NCBI GenBank assembly: GCA_030847615.1
Contig: JAUMIR010000003.1
Span: 69,326,001 to 69,390,000, forward strand
Length of the DNA: 64,000 bases
Direction: 5' to 3'
Source: Gambelia wislizenii
Lineage: Eukaryota; Chordata; Lepidosauria; Squamata; Crotaphytidae
The notes beneath the pieces are model-generated. The model was given only the letters and a program-made list of their open reading frames with translations. It did not search any database and was not told the origin of the DNA. Of the stretch, positions 22,840-33,974 are shown piece after piece (position 1 is the stretch's first letter; every line of letters starts with the position of its first letter). Made by a program: the position numbers and the translations under genes.

Positions 22840-24180
22840 TGCCCAAAAGCATTTATGCCGGTTGGCATGAAAATCTCTTTCACCAAATGGTGCATATTAT
22901 CTCACAGGTAGCAAATGTTACTAAATGTTGGGCTTGTTCTTATGCGCCTTCCTCTCATCTGTAAGGTTGGCCTGTAGTTCCAATAGATACTGTGAATCTT
23001 AAAATTTGGAACCACACTACAATATATGGGTCCCTCTATGTAGCTCCAATTTGTTGAAAGATCCTGGTCAATTTATCCTAAGTCAGCGAAGTTCCCATTA
23101 GCACCCCTATGGATACAAAGGTGGAATACCTCCTACATGGGATATTATGTAAATATTAAAGCCAAAGGTCAGACCTTACGAATTCACCTGCCCAGAATCT
23201 CCTTGGGAGATTATCCAAATTGTAAAATGACCGTTGAAATCTCTGAAGTCCAGCAAGCCTGTCCAGGAAAATATTCTAATGTTAGCTTTCCTCTTAGTTG
23301 CAGAAATGGTGTTATAACACTATATGGGAATGAGAGAAAGCAGTCCCCTTTAAAAAGCTTCAGGAAGAAGCTAGTTTTCATAATGGTCAGTGGATATATG
23401 GCCTGCCCTCTGGAATGTATTGGCTTTGTGGTCATTGGGCAGGGAAAGTACTTTCCCCAGTATGGAACAGTACTTGTACTATTGGTTCTCTCTCACCAGG
23501 AGGAATTCAGTTCCATTCCCTCCAACAGCCTGTTGAAGCCTGGGATAGACAATTTGGATGGTATCGTGTAAAGAGGATATATGATGAGAAATATGGCTAT
23601 GATCTTGATAATACTTATTTATCTGAAAATGAAAGGCTGGGAGTTATATTTCCTAGGGTGGGAATTGCTTTAAATGTCCGTCAAATTCAAAGACTCTCTG
23701 CTCAGCTGGAAATCCTGGCCAATACTTCTGCACATGGAATAAACTTCCTGCAAACTGAGGTTGACTCACTTGCAGGTGTATTAGCCCACCATAAATTGGC
23801 ACTGGATTACTTGCTTAGCAAAGAAGGAGGACTGTGCTTCTCGTTAAACACTGCTTGCTGCCACTATATTAATGAATCTGGATATACTGAAGATGTAAAC
23901 AAACTACACAAGGTGGTTGGTGACATTTGCAGAACTTATTCTCCAAGGGAAGAAAGCTGGTGGTCATAGTTTACTAGCTGGTTACCTAATTTTGGATGGG
24001 TAAAAGGTGTCTTTGTCATTTTAATCTTGTTTATAGGTATAACCCTATGTTTTTGCTGTTTATTGCAATGTATGCCCATTCTTTTGAATTCACTATGCAA
24101 TAACAAGCTCACTGACCTACCTGGAAGGGTTGATATTGCTAAAGAAACTCAGCTATTGGTTCAGGGATATGGGAAGGTCT
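22840..24180 (+). pseudogene. env: ERV env (broken)
   Basis: Surface-subunit-like sequence is readable from about 22850 with stops. Open frames at 23137-23571 and 23415-23969 overlap in different phases, marking a frameshift. The transmembrane subunit is recognisable by heptad-like sequence (about 23690-23820) and the C-x6-C-C motif of gamma-type Env at 23835-23861. A stop at 23967 precedes the hydrophobic anchor (about 24008-24070) and the tail. In an intact virus the product would mediate entry; here it is disrupted. Confidence 0.85.
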
Positions 24181-24204
24181 AGTTCTCCTGTGTGTGGGGG
24201 AAAC

Positions 24205-25130
24205 TGTGAGCCTTCCATTACATATTACAGGAAGGTCATCTACACCTACCTGGGAAGCATCATCTCCTCAGATGCCAAGACTGACAAAGAGATTGATCAC
24301 AGATTAGCAAAGGCATATAGCGCATTTGGAAGACTTCACAAAAGAGTCTGGAGTAATAAACACCTGAGGCGAAGCACAAAAATCAGTGTGTCTAGAGCCA
24401 TTGTACTGTCTATTCTCCTTTATGGGTCTGAAACATGGGTCATCTATCGCCACTACCTACGACTCCTTGAATGCTTTCATCAGTGCTGTATACGCACAAT
24501 CCTAAATATACACTGGACTGACTATGTGACGAATGTTGCTGTCCTTGAGCAAGCAGGGATCACCAGCATTGAGGCCATTATATTGAGAACACAGCTGTGT
24601 TGGCAGGGCACGTTTATAGGATGGAGGACCATTGCCTCCCAAAACTAGTACTCTATGGTGAACTCGCCATGGGTCAGTGTAAGAGGGGCGCTCCAGAAAA
24701 ATGAGACAAAGACTCCCTGAAACATCTCAGGCTCGGCCAAATTGATCACTAACAATGGTCTGCCCTGGCCTCATATCGGGAGGCATGGAGACGCACCGTC
24801 CACAATGCTGCAGCCTTATTTGAGAACTCACGCCGAACAAGTCTTGAAGACAAACGACAACGCAGAAAGAATCACAACCCAGAAACATCACCCAAGGAGA
24901 CCTTCTGCTGTGCTTTCTGCAACTGGACTTGTTTATCTCGGATTGGCCTTTTTAGTCATCAGCGCGCTTGCAGAAAGCGCAGGATGAATCCTTCCTAAAT
25001 CTTCGTTTGCGGAGAGAAGCCAGAGAGAGATCACAATAAATTTGGCTTTAGCCTTGAACCAAGAAACGGCTGATCACTTTTCCTGTTTCTCTGAAGCAAA
25101 GCTGGCCTTCTCAAGGGCGCGAAGGTCACA
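24205..25130 (+). repeat. ERV 3' LTR, interrupted by a LINE fragment
   Basis: The LTR begins TGTGAGCC right after a GGGGGAAAC purine tract (24196-24204) and ends GGTCACA at 25130. Only its first 41 bp (24205-24245) and last 100 bp (25031-25130) remain. The 224 bp corresponding to 13964-14187 of the 5' LTR, including the TATA-like box, are absent and replaced by a Vingi fragment. The AATAAA signal survives at 25035-25040. Confidence 0.92.
24246..25030 (+). mobile_element. Vingi-like LINE fragment replacing part of the LTR
   Basis: The sequence matches the 3' part of the Vingi-like LINE, in the frame YLGSIISSDAKTDKEIDHRLAK and onward to the zinc finger and GA tail. At the left junction three bases, CAC (24243-24245), could belong to either LTR or LINE. 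No TSD is present. Instead the LTR target has lost 224 bp, which suggests an insertion coupled to a target deletion. Confidence 0.9.
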
Positions 25131-26779
25131 GAATGGCTGCCTTTTCAAATTTTTTACTCCAAAAATGGATTTTTTTTCATGGTGTAGACTCTCCCACATT
25201 TTTCTTGACAAAGTGAAAAAAGGACTGGAGAGAGAGACTTTACCTAGGAGTAAAACTCACTGAATTCAGTGGGGCTTACTTCCTAAGTAGACACATATAA
25301 TTATATTGTGTAAAGGAAAGATAATGTGGAGACACACATGCACATGATTGGCATACTTCTTTACTCCAATTTTACACTTGCATGTGGATCACAAGACCAG
25401 TTCAAAGTAAGAGCTAAAACACTAGTGTGGCATGCCATAAACTAACCTGGATTAAAGAATAGCCTGAAGGAGATTCAGGAGAACATGCTCTTGTGTAGAT
25501 TCTACCCAATACACTGAGGACACACAGAGAGAGATTTAGCAAGAAAGGCTTGTGAGAAGAGATATGTTTAGGGAGAGACCTGGATCATCTGATCAAGAAT
25601 TGACAAAAGACACTGCACCACTGTCCTGTCTGGAAAATAGTAGGTCACAAAGGTACATAAAAATAATGTCAAGTGGAAAGGGGGAGGCCTGATTAGGCCT
25701 GGTCCCTTTTCTCCAGTCTGCAGGGCAAGAGAAGTGCCTTGAAAAGCATGTGTGTATAGATATGGAGATGTCAGCTGTACAAGCTGGTTTTAAGCACCTG
25801 CTGTAAAATCTTCAGGAAGTCCACCTGGCCTCCTTCCTCTCTCAAAGTTTCTCAAACCAGGGCTGGCTCAGTGGAAGAGTGTGGTCAGTTTGAAAAAAGT
25901 ACTGATCTATCTATTTAGCTGCCTTAGGAGTCACCGAATATGATAATTTTCTGTCTTTTCCCACCTGTTCCTCACCCTGCCCTTGGTGGAAGAAGCTACA
26001 GAACAATCTCCTTTCTTCATATGAGGAATATGAAAAAGCATGATACAAATGTTATTCTTCAGCCCTGCTTAGATAATTGATTTCTTTTTAATTCTTGATT
26101 TTGCTTCTCTCTCCCACCCCAAACACCTGACTAAACATCTTCTCTTTCCTCTCTCTCCAGTTATCTTTCTACTTCTTTCCCCCACACGACTTGTAATTGT
26201 AATTGAGCTCTCCTAGGAATAATAAAGTTTGCTTACATTTTATCCTGTGCACACATACTTGGGAATAAATAATAAACTGAACATATGGAGGGCACATCTA
26301 AGTAGACTGTTCTTGTAAAAGTCTTAAACGTTTAACCGTGTTTCAGTAATAATGATGGGAAAAGCTATTTGCCCTTTCCCTGCATTTATCTGCAAATAGA
26401 CAAAATTGACAACAACCTGCCTGCCAATGCTGAGTCCTCATCACACCTTAAAAATAGTATAGGGTCCTTGCTGTCTTCCTTCTGCTTCTTCTCTCTCTCT
26501 CGGTCTCTTCAACTATTTCTCCTTTGTCCTCCCTCAATAAAACCTTGAAACCATGACTGGGATATTTTTCCCTCCCAGCATTAAAAGTTACAAGTCACAA
26601 TAAAATCATAGGATTTGCTTTCAAACAGAGATTCATTGATAGCATTGCCCTCCTGGTTTCTATTGCCCTGTTGATCTATTGTCATTGCCTGCATCATAGT
26701 CTCCCCGTTCTCAAAATATATGGTGCTCATCAGGAGGAGCAGGATGATTTTGGGAATGGCGAAGGATTCCACAGTCTGA
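25131..26779. other. No gene recognised
   Basis: Intergenic sequence with no credible coding frame. The stretch at 25250-25290 carries the diverged motif also seen near 1740 and 62790, probably an old repeat. Confidence 0.4.
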
Positions 26780-27070
26780 TTTTTTTTTAATTTTAATTTT
26801 ATTATTTTTTTCAAAACACAAACAATAAATTTCAGGGGGGAAAGGACATTAAAATACAAATTAATCACCTAAAACTAACATACAAAAACATAAAGGACAA
26901 AAACCTCTAAATAAAAACAAACAACATATATTTTATATGAACTAAAAAAAATATTAATACTTCCTTGTGACTAATATTCTAGTCAGAATAGTATCATATC
27001 TTCATTTCTAACTTCTGAGAATATAAAACCTGTACACTGAGAAAATAGAAGATAGAAATTTCTATGTTCT
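26780..27070 (-). mobile_element. Possible L1 3' end
   Basis: The stretch begins with a T-rich run (26780-26812) and continues AT-rich, as expected for the poly-A end and 3' UTR of a minus-strand LINE. A reverse frame of 95 codons at 26868-26581 has no known domain. No TSD could be fixed. It could equally be simple low-complexity DNA. Confidence 0.35.
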
Positions 27071-27275
27071 CTAAGATGCTTCTGTCTTTCATCTTAAGTT
27101 TTTTCAATGAACTTACATTGTGTTATACAATTTGGTGGGAGAAACTCTAGTGGGTTCTATTTAGGTAGGATTATGTTGTGTTTTTCTAGAGTTGTATTAC
27201 TCATTTCTCTTCCAGATATTTCATTACAGGTGTCCAGTTCTTTTCAGCATTCGTGGATCTTTGCGACAACAATAC

Positions 27276-27780
27276 ATCATAGAATCATAGAGTTGGAAGA
27301 GACCACAAGGGCCATCCAGTCCAACCCCCTGCCCCGTGGGAATACACAATCAATGCACTCCTGACAGATTGCCATCTAGCTTCTGTTTAAAAACCTCCAA
27401 AGAGGAAGACTCCACCACACTCTAAAGCAGTACATTCCTCTGCTAGAAATCTCTTAATGTCAGAAAGTTCTTCCTAATGTTTAGTTGGAATCTATTTTCC
27501 TGTCATTTGAGTCCATTGCTCCATGTCCTAGTCTCTGGAGCAGCAGAAAACAAGCTTGCTCCACCTTCAATATGACTTATGTGACATGTACTGTTGTCAA
27601 GCCATGTGTCACCCAAGCTATAACTCTGCTTTTCATTTTTACTGCCCAAGTATAATACCCTACATTTCTCCCTGCTGAAATTCATTTTGTTAGTTTTGGC
27701 CCAGCTTTCTAATCTGTTAAGGTCATTTTGAATTCTGTTCCTGTCCTCTGGGGTATTCACTGCCCCCCCTAATTTGGTTC
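27276..27780 (-). mobile_element. CR1 LINE fragment (3' end)
   Basis: The minus-strand CR1 3' tail lies at 27276-27300 (CATCATAGAATCATAGAG). Sequence follows through the C-terminal coding region to the RT block at about 27780 (reverse frame 27835-27503, with NKMNFSREKCRVLYLGS). It is heavily 5'-truncated and has an internal deletion relative to the neighbouring copy. It is separate from the copy at 27946, since each has its own 3' tail. Confidence 0.88.
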
Positions 27781-28027
27781 CTAGGATCAGGAAGGCAGGC
27801 ATACCAAGAGTGCAGGCTGGGCAGACTTTGGTCAAGATCCTACATCATACTTGCATAGCATCAACCCATAGTCACCTAGTGTGATATGCTCGCCCAGTAG
27901 AGGAACAGAAAGCCCCTCTTTTTCTTGGAAGTCCATGAGTCCAAGATCATAGAATCATAGAATTGCAGAGTTGGAAGAGACCATGAGGGTCATCCAGTCC
28001 AACCCCCTGCCATGCAGGAAATCACGA

Positions 28028-30930
28028 TCAAAGCGTCCCCGACAAATGGCCATCCAGCCTCTGTTTAAAGACCTCCAAGGAAGGAGATCCCACCACGGTC
28101 TGAGGGAGTGTGTTCCACTGTCGAACAGCTCTTACTGTCAAAAGGTTCCTCCTAATGTTGAGGTGGAATCTCTGTTCCTGGAGCTTGCATCCATTGCTCC
28201 ATGTTCCAATCTCTGGAGCAGCAGAAAACAAGCTTGCTCCATCCTCAACCTGACACCCCTTCAAATACTTAAACAGGGTTATCATATCGCCTCTTAACTG
28301 TCTTTTTTCCAGGCTAAACATACCCAGCTCCCTAAGTCTCTCCTCATAAGGCATGGTTTCCAGACCTTTCACCATTTTAGTTGCCCTTCTCTGGACATGC
28401 TCCAATTTGTCAATATCCATTTTGAATTGTGGTGCCCAGAACTGGACACAGTATTCTAGGTGAGGTCTGACCAAGGCAGAATAGAGTGGCACTATTACTT
28501 CCCTTGATCTGGACACTATACTTCTATTGATGCAGCCCAAAATCGCATTGGCCTTTTTAGCTGCCGCATCACACTGTTGACTCACGTTCAACTTGTGGTC
28601 TACTAGGACTCCTAGATCCCTTTCGCACTTAGTCTCATTCAGCCAGGTCTCCCCCATCCTATATCTATGCATTTCATTTTTTCGCCCTAAGTGCAGTACC
28701 TTACATTTCTCCGTATTGAATTTCATTTTGTTAACTTTGGCCCAGCTCTCCAGTTTATCCAGATCATTTTGAATTTTGATCCTGTCCTCCAGGGTATTAG
28801 TACTCCTCCTAATTTGGTGTCATCTGCAAATTTGGTAAGTATGCCCCTAATTCCCTCATCCATGTCATTGAAAAGATGCTGAATAGCACTGGGCCCAGGA
28901 CAGAACCCTGTGGCACCCCACTGGTCACATCTTTCCAAGATGAAGAGGCGCCATTGCTGAGCACCCTTTGGGTTCGGCTGGTCAACCAATTACAAATCTA
29001 TTGAACAGTTAACTTGTCTAGCCCACATTTTACAAGCTTGTTTGCACGAATGTCATAGGGAACCTTGTCAAAGGCCTTACTGAAATCAAGGTATGCAATA
29101 TCCACAGTGTTCCCTTCATCTACCAAGCTGGTAATTTTATCAAAAAAAGAGATCAGATTAGTCTGGCATGACTTGTTACTCTGAAACCCATGTTGACTTT
29201 TTGTGATTATGGCATTGCCTTCTAAATGTTCACAGACTCTCTGTTTAATGATCTGCTCTAGAATCTTCCCTGGTATTGATGTCAGACTAACTGGACGATA
29301 ATTGTTTGGATCCTCTTTTTCCCCCTTTTTGAAGATGGGGATGTTTGCCCTCCTCCAGTCTGCTGGGACTTCTCCTGTTCTCCAAGAGTTCTCAAAGATT
29401 ATTGCCAATGGCTCTGAGATCACATTTGCCAGCTCTTTTAATACTCTTGGATGTAGTTCATCTTGTTCTAGAGATTTAAATTCATTTAGATTAAGAAGGT
29501 ATTCCTATACTACCTCTTTGTTTATTCTGAGCTGGATTTCCCCTATTGTGTCCTCTGTTCCTTTATCCTCAGGTTGGTCCCCCTTTTCCTTTTCTGAAAA
29601 CACTGAGGCAAATCAGGTGTTGAGTAATTCTGCCTTTTCTCTGTCTCCTGTTAGCATTTTGCCATCTTCTCCGTGTAGTGGCCCTACCATTTCCTTCTTC
29701 CTCCTTTTACTGCAGACATACCCCAAAAAAACCCTTTTATTGTTCTTAACCTCTCTAGCAAGCCTGAGCTCATTCTGCGCTTTAGCTTTTCTGACTATAC
29801 TCCTACATGTGTTCGCTATGTGTTTGAATTCTTCTTTGGTGATTTCCCCCTTTTTCAATTTCCTATACATGTTCCATTTAAAACTTAGCTCTGTTGACAT
29901 TTCTTTAGTCATCCATCCTGGTTTCTTGAGACACCTCCCATTTTTCTTCCTCAATGGTACTGTTTGAAATTGTGCCTTCAGTATCCCCCTTTTGAGAAAG
30001 TCCCATCCATCTTGAGGTCTCTTCTCTTTTAATCTTCCTGACAATGGGATCACCCCCAGTATTTCCCTGAGTTTATTGAAATCAACTATTGAAAGTTGAG
30101 AATGTGTGTCTGACTATGCCTGGCTTCTCCTTTCCGTTGTATAACAAACTCCAGGAGAACATGATCACTATCACCTAAGGATCCCACCACTTGCACCCCA
30201 TTAACCAGGTCATGCCTGTTGGTTAGGATCAGATCTAAAATAGCTGACCCCCTTGTTGCCTCTTCCACCTTTTGGACCATGAAATTGTCTTCCAGGCAGG
30301 TAAGGAATTTGCTGGACCTTGAAGTTTTGGTTGAGTTAGATTGCCAGCAAATATCAGGATAGTTGAAGTCACCCATTACTACTACATCTCTCCTTTTTGT
30401 GTGTGTGTTCACCTGTTCTAGAAAGGCGTCATCCAATTCCTCCGTCTGATTTGGGGGTCTGTAGTGGAGTCCCACAATAACATCCCTGTTGTTTCCCTCC
30501 CCTTTAATTTTTATCCAGATGCTCTCCACCTGGCTTCCAGTATTGATGTCATGGGTCTCTTCACTGGTGTAAATATCCCTGACATATAATGTTATTCCTC
30601 CTCCTCTCTTGTTTGGCCTGTTTCTCTTATAAAGGTTATACCCCTTGATTCCTACATTCCATGAGACTTATCCCACCAGGTTTCAGTAATGCCTATTATA
30701 TCATACTTGCTTTGTAGTGCTAGGAGTTCAAGTTCATCTTGCTTATTTCCCATGCTCTGTGCATTAGTGTAGAGACATCTAAGACCACGTGTTCCCTTTA
30801 CTTGCTGCCTGTGCAAGTTTTTTTGCCTCCCACTGTTGGATCCTTGCGCTGTTTGGTTTGTTCCCTCTATGACAGCTTGACTATTTTCTCCAGCCCTTTT
30901 ACCTTCCAGAATACTGTCTCCCTCCCCCAT
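28028..30930 (-). pseudogene. CR1 ORF2: endonuclease and reverse transcriptase (broken)
   Basis: The frame at 30930-30652 begins the endonuclease (CLYTNAQSMGNKQDELELL, then IIGITETWWD). The frame at 30529-30086 continues with VVVMGDFNYPDICW, where GDFN is intact, and ILDLILTN. The frame at 30053-29613 is the linker. The frame at 29423-28998 is RT up to FSKAFDKVPYDI. The palm region follows at 28989-28723 with FADDTKLGG intact but the PQGS box broken by a frameshift. The C-terminus is at 28726-28028. The layout matches the shorter copy at 17614-20107. Confidence 0.9.
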
Positions 30931-30935
30931 ATGAC

Positions 30936-31612
30936 TCAGTTTAAAGCCCTCCTGATCAAATTCTTGAGACTGTAGGCAAAAACGTTTCTGCCAACTGGTG
31001 TGAGATGCACCCCATCTCTTGCCAGAAGTCCCCCCTCATGGAAGCGCAGCCCATGATCCAAGAATCCAAATTGTTCTCGGCGACACCATCTACGGAGCCA
31101 GTTGTTTACATCGGCTATTTTTCTCTCCCTTCCTGGACCATGCCCTTCAACTGGCAAGAGACGAGATGACAACCTGTGCACCCATTTTTCAGCTTCCTCC
31201 CCAGAGCCTCATAATCTCTTCTGATCTTGGGAAAGCTGTGCCTTGCAGTATCATTGGTTCCCACATGGACCAAAAGGAAGGGGTAATGATCCGTAGGCTT
31301 GACGAGTCTTGTTAGCCTCTCTGTCACATCACAGATCTTTGCCCCAGGGAGACAACACACCTCCTGAGACATCTTGTCAGGGCCATAAACCACTGCTTCT
31401 GTACCCTGCAACAAGGAGACTCCCACCACCACCACACACCTCCACCGAGGCTTCGCAGCTGCTGTTCCTTGCGGTGGTACTCTCAAGGTCCCCTGCTCTG
31501 CCCCTAAAGTCTGTCCCTGCTGTTCTTCCTCATTGTCCTTGATTAGGGAGAGGGCTTCGAATCGATTCTGTAGCTGCAAGGTACAGAATAGAGAAAGGAC
31601 TTTATCAGACAA
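30936..31612 (-). pseudogene. CR1 ORF1 with SGNH-esterase-like domain
   Basis: The frame at 31612-31115 contains VVVVGVSLLQGTEAVVYG and HVGTNDTARH; the overlapping frame at 31181-30936 contains GFLDHGLRFHEGGLLARDGV followed by HLTPVG. These are the serine block, the GxND block and the final DxxH block of the esterase domain known in CR1 ORF1. Block I usually reads GDS and here reads GVS: the serine remains but the Asp is replaced. A frameshift near 31115-31180 splits the domain. The role of the esterase in CR1 mobility is not established. Confidence 0.87.
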
Positions 31613-31620
31613 GCCTCAAC

Positions 31621-31985
31621 AAACATTCTTTTGCCACCATATTTTGCAGTGTTTTTCTGCCAACAAAAGAACTCTTTTTACCATACATACCTGTAGTAGC
31701 AGGAAGAGGCAGCCCCAGCAGTACTGGAGCACAAACGCTAGTGCCGTTTACTTCTACATTTGTGATCTCGGTGGTTGTCGCAAGAAGACATAAGCACAGT
31801 TTAACTTTAGAATACAGCAAAATAAACACATAAAAAGTACACACAAGCACAGAAATACACTCACAAACTCCAAAGTAAACCATGGAGGCTCATAAAAATA
31901 ACATCCAATACCTGGCGTTCGCATTCTCACCCAGAAGTGTTCTGTCCATTGGTGCTGTATTCACAAGATAAAAATGGCGTGAGGT
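31621..31985. other. Sequence upstream of CR1 ORF1
   Basis: This may include the CR1 5' UTR. A reverse frame of 92 codons (31883-31605) shows no domain I recognise. Confidence 0.35.
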
Positions 31986-31989
31986 TTCA

Positions 31990-32460
31990 AATGCTCACAA
32001 TACCGGCACAAAAATGCTACTTCCTTTGAACATTTCCAGCATTTGTTCATTTTGGTCTTATGTATTTTTCCAAATTTTACTGGTGTAAGTTACCACCTGT
32101 GCATCGTTTTCAATACATTTTCTTTAAGATCTTGACATCGAGTACATTTTTGTGTTTTTATCCAGGCATTTTCCCAACTTTCTAAATCAATCAGATGTCC
32201 CACATCAACAGCCCATATTAACATTACTTCTTTTATAGCTCTTGTTCTGTTTCTTTTTCCAACAATAATTTGTAGAATTTTGCAATTACTTTCTGTCATT
32301 TCCCCAAATAATCTCATCTAATTCATTTCTTTTCCGTTCAAAGTTCTCTAAATTTTGATCATTTTTAATCCTCTCCATTATGAACCATCTATTTTGATCA
32401 TTTCTTTTAAGGATGTCTTTGTAAGTCAACCAATTTCCATTGGAGTGTCATCAAATGTGA
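31990..32460 (-). mobile_element. L1 LINE fragment (ORF2 C-terminal region)
   Basis: The reverse frame at 32317-32090 (ESWENAWIKTQKC, ending in KTMHRW) runs, after a stop, into LTPVKFGKI and a CWKCSKE finger. This is the L1 ORF2 C-terminal signature, YLTPVK followed by a CxxC finger. It is diverged and broken; both borders are approximate. Confidence 0.75.
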
Positions 32461-33785
32461 TTTTTTAAATGTAACTTTCTAGGGGACTCTGGTTAATGGA
32501 AACAATCCATTATAAAGAGAATTTGAAAAAACTTTATTTTTGCTCAAAAGAGCTTATTTGGATAGATTACAAATCTCCTGTGTTAAAAACAATGCTTAAA
32601 AAGTATTAAAGCAGAGCTGGGGAAAGTTTTGTGGCAGAGTTTTCTGTTCAAAGAAAAATCTAGAAAAACTTTTTCTTGGGTTGGATTACAACTCTCATGT
32701 GTTCTTAAAATTAGTGCTTGCAAAGGGGTTAAAACAGCTAGAAAAAGTTGTTTGTCTGTTAAATACAGAGCTTAAGAGACTTAATTTCTAGCTAAATAAC
32801 AGTATTTTATTTTTTAAATATGAATTACATGTTTTGAGCAGCTGTGGTTGACGTTTAATCTATCATGCTTAAAGACATTACCAGGATCTGTTCCCTGTGA
32901 CATCATTAGGTGCCACCCCAGATTTTGACTTTAAAGTCTCAGGACCTGGAAGCCTCCTGTCCTGGCAACCTTAGACATGACTGGACTGGAATCCAGGTCC
33001 TTTATATAGAAAACCCTTCTCTAACTACACTTCCGTGATACAACAAAATCTACAAAAGAGTGGTACCTTTATTGGCCAACCAAAATGCACAAAACACATC
33101 ATGCAAACTTGCAGAGCTCCACTGGCTTCTTCATCAGGCAACAGATGTTAAAAATCATACAGGAGAAGAAAAGTGATAACGTTAAGAGTCACTTTTAAGA
33201 GTCACAGAGAGCTCTTACAAAATAAGAGTTCATTTTGTATCAGATGTTATTTCTCTTGTAATTATGTTGTTCTGGAGGGATCTCAATGCAGGCAGAGGCC
33301 ACTCCTCTTCTTGGCCATATGGGGACTGAGACAAAAAAGTAAAATTTAAACTCCATTAGCAGCAGTAAAATAATTTATCTTGGGCTCCAATAAAGTTTGC
33401 TAGAGGCCTACCCTATGACCTGCCTCCTTCTCACTCTGCAGCCCTATGTGGGCTCATCCATATAACCTAATGCCAAAGGGATCCCATCTGGGCCTGTTGC
33501 TCCCCCAGATCATCTTAACTGCGAATGCTTGTTCGAAAGTTAATTACTGAATTTTTACTGATACTCTCCTTAGTGTTAATACTCCAGGGACATCTACTTC
33601 AGGTTATAACAAACCTAGAAAGCAGGGTTTCTCAACCAGGATTCCCTGGAAACTTAGGGTCCTGTGAGAGGCTGGTAGGGGTGTCACAAAAGGCTGTGAT
33701 TGGAGGAGAAATGACTTTTTTTGGAGCTGTAGGGTTTTGTTTTTGTTTTTGCAGAGGGTCCCTAAGATGTGAAAAATATTTCAAG
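32461..33785. other. Diverged DNA-element relics, no gene
   Basis: About 33030-33150 (GAGTGGTACCTTTATTGG, then CTTCTTCATCAGGC) resembles a palindromic DNA-element relic. About 33620-33715 (GGTTTCTCAACCAGGATTCC) resembles the TIR end of the hAT-like element at 61914-62435. No coding potential is seen. Confidence 0.5.
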
Positions 33786-33974
33786 GTAAAGGCACCAGAT
33801 CCTGTCTGATCTTGAAAGCTAGATAGAGTCAGCTCTAGTTAGTACTTGGATGGGAGACCACCAATGAATACTAGGTGCTGTTGATTATATTTCAGAGGAA
33901 GGAACTGGCAAAAACCATCATTGAGTATTCCTTGCTGAAGAAAACTCTTTCACGGGGTTGCCAAAATCATTGCC
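33786..33974 (+). mobile_element. 5S-rRNA-headed SINE
   Basis: The first roughly 95 bases match 5S rRNA (GTCTGATCTTGAAAGC, then TAGTACTTGGATGGGAGACC and GGTGCTGTT), including the internal Pol III promoter region. The tail (GAGGAAGGAACTGGCAAA, then GAAGAAAACTC) is that of the tRNA-headed SINE. It is more diverged than the copy at 40281. Confidence 0.88.

Larger units (their letters stand above)
13923..25130 (+). mobile_element. Class I (gamma-like) endogenous retrovirus, complete but defective
   Basis: The order is 5' LTR, leader, gag, protease, RT, RNase H, integrase, env, 3' LTR. The LTRs start with TGTGAG and end with GGTCACA. Flanks GAAC (13919-13922) and GAAT (25131-25134) form a 4-bp target duplication with one change. 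The genes are broken by many stops and frameshifts. A CR1 (17614-20107) is inserted in the RT gene and a Vingi fragment lies in the 3' LTR. Over the 141 LTR positions shared by both copies I count 6 differences, about 4 percent, so the integration is old but not ancient. Confidence 0.93.
27946..31620 (-). mobile_element. CR1 LINE, nearly complete, two ORFs
   Basis: The 3' tail is at 27946-27975 (TCATAGAATCATAG). Upstream on the minus strand come the C-terminal region, RT, endonuclease and an ORF1 with an SGNH-esterase-like domain. This is the most complete CR1 in the window, about 3.7 kb. The 5' end is uncertain beyond the ORF1 ATG at 31612. Stops and frameshifts make it inactive. Confidence 0.9.

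Noticed and set aside
29302..29967. 221-codon plus-strand frame
   Set aside because: Antisense shadow of CR1 ORF2.
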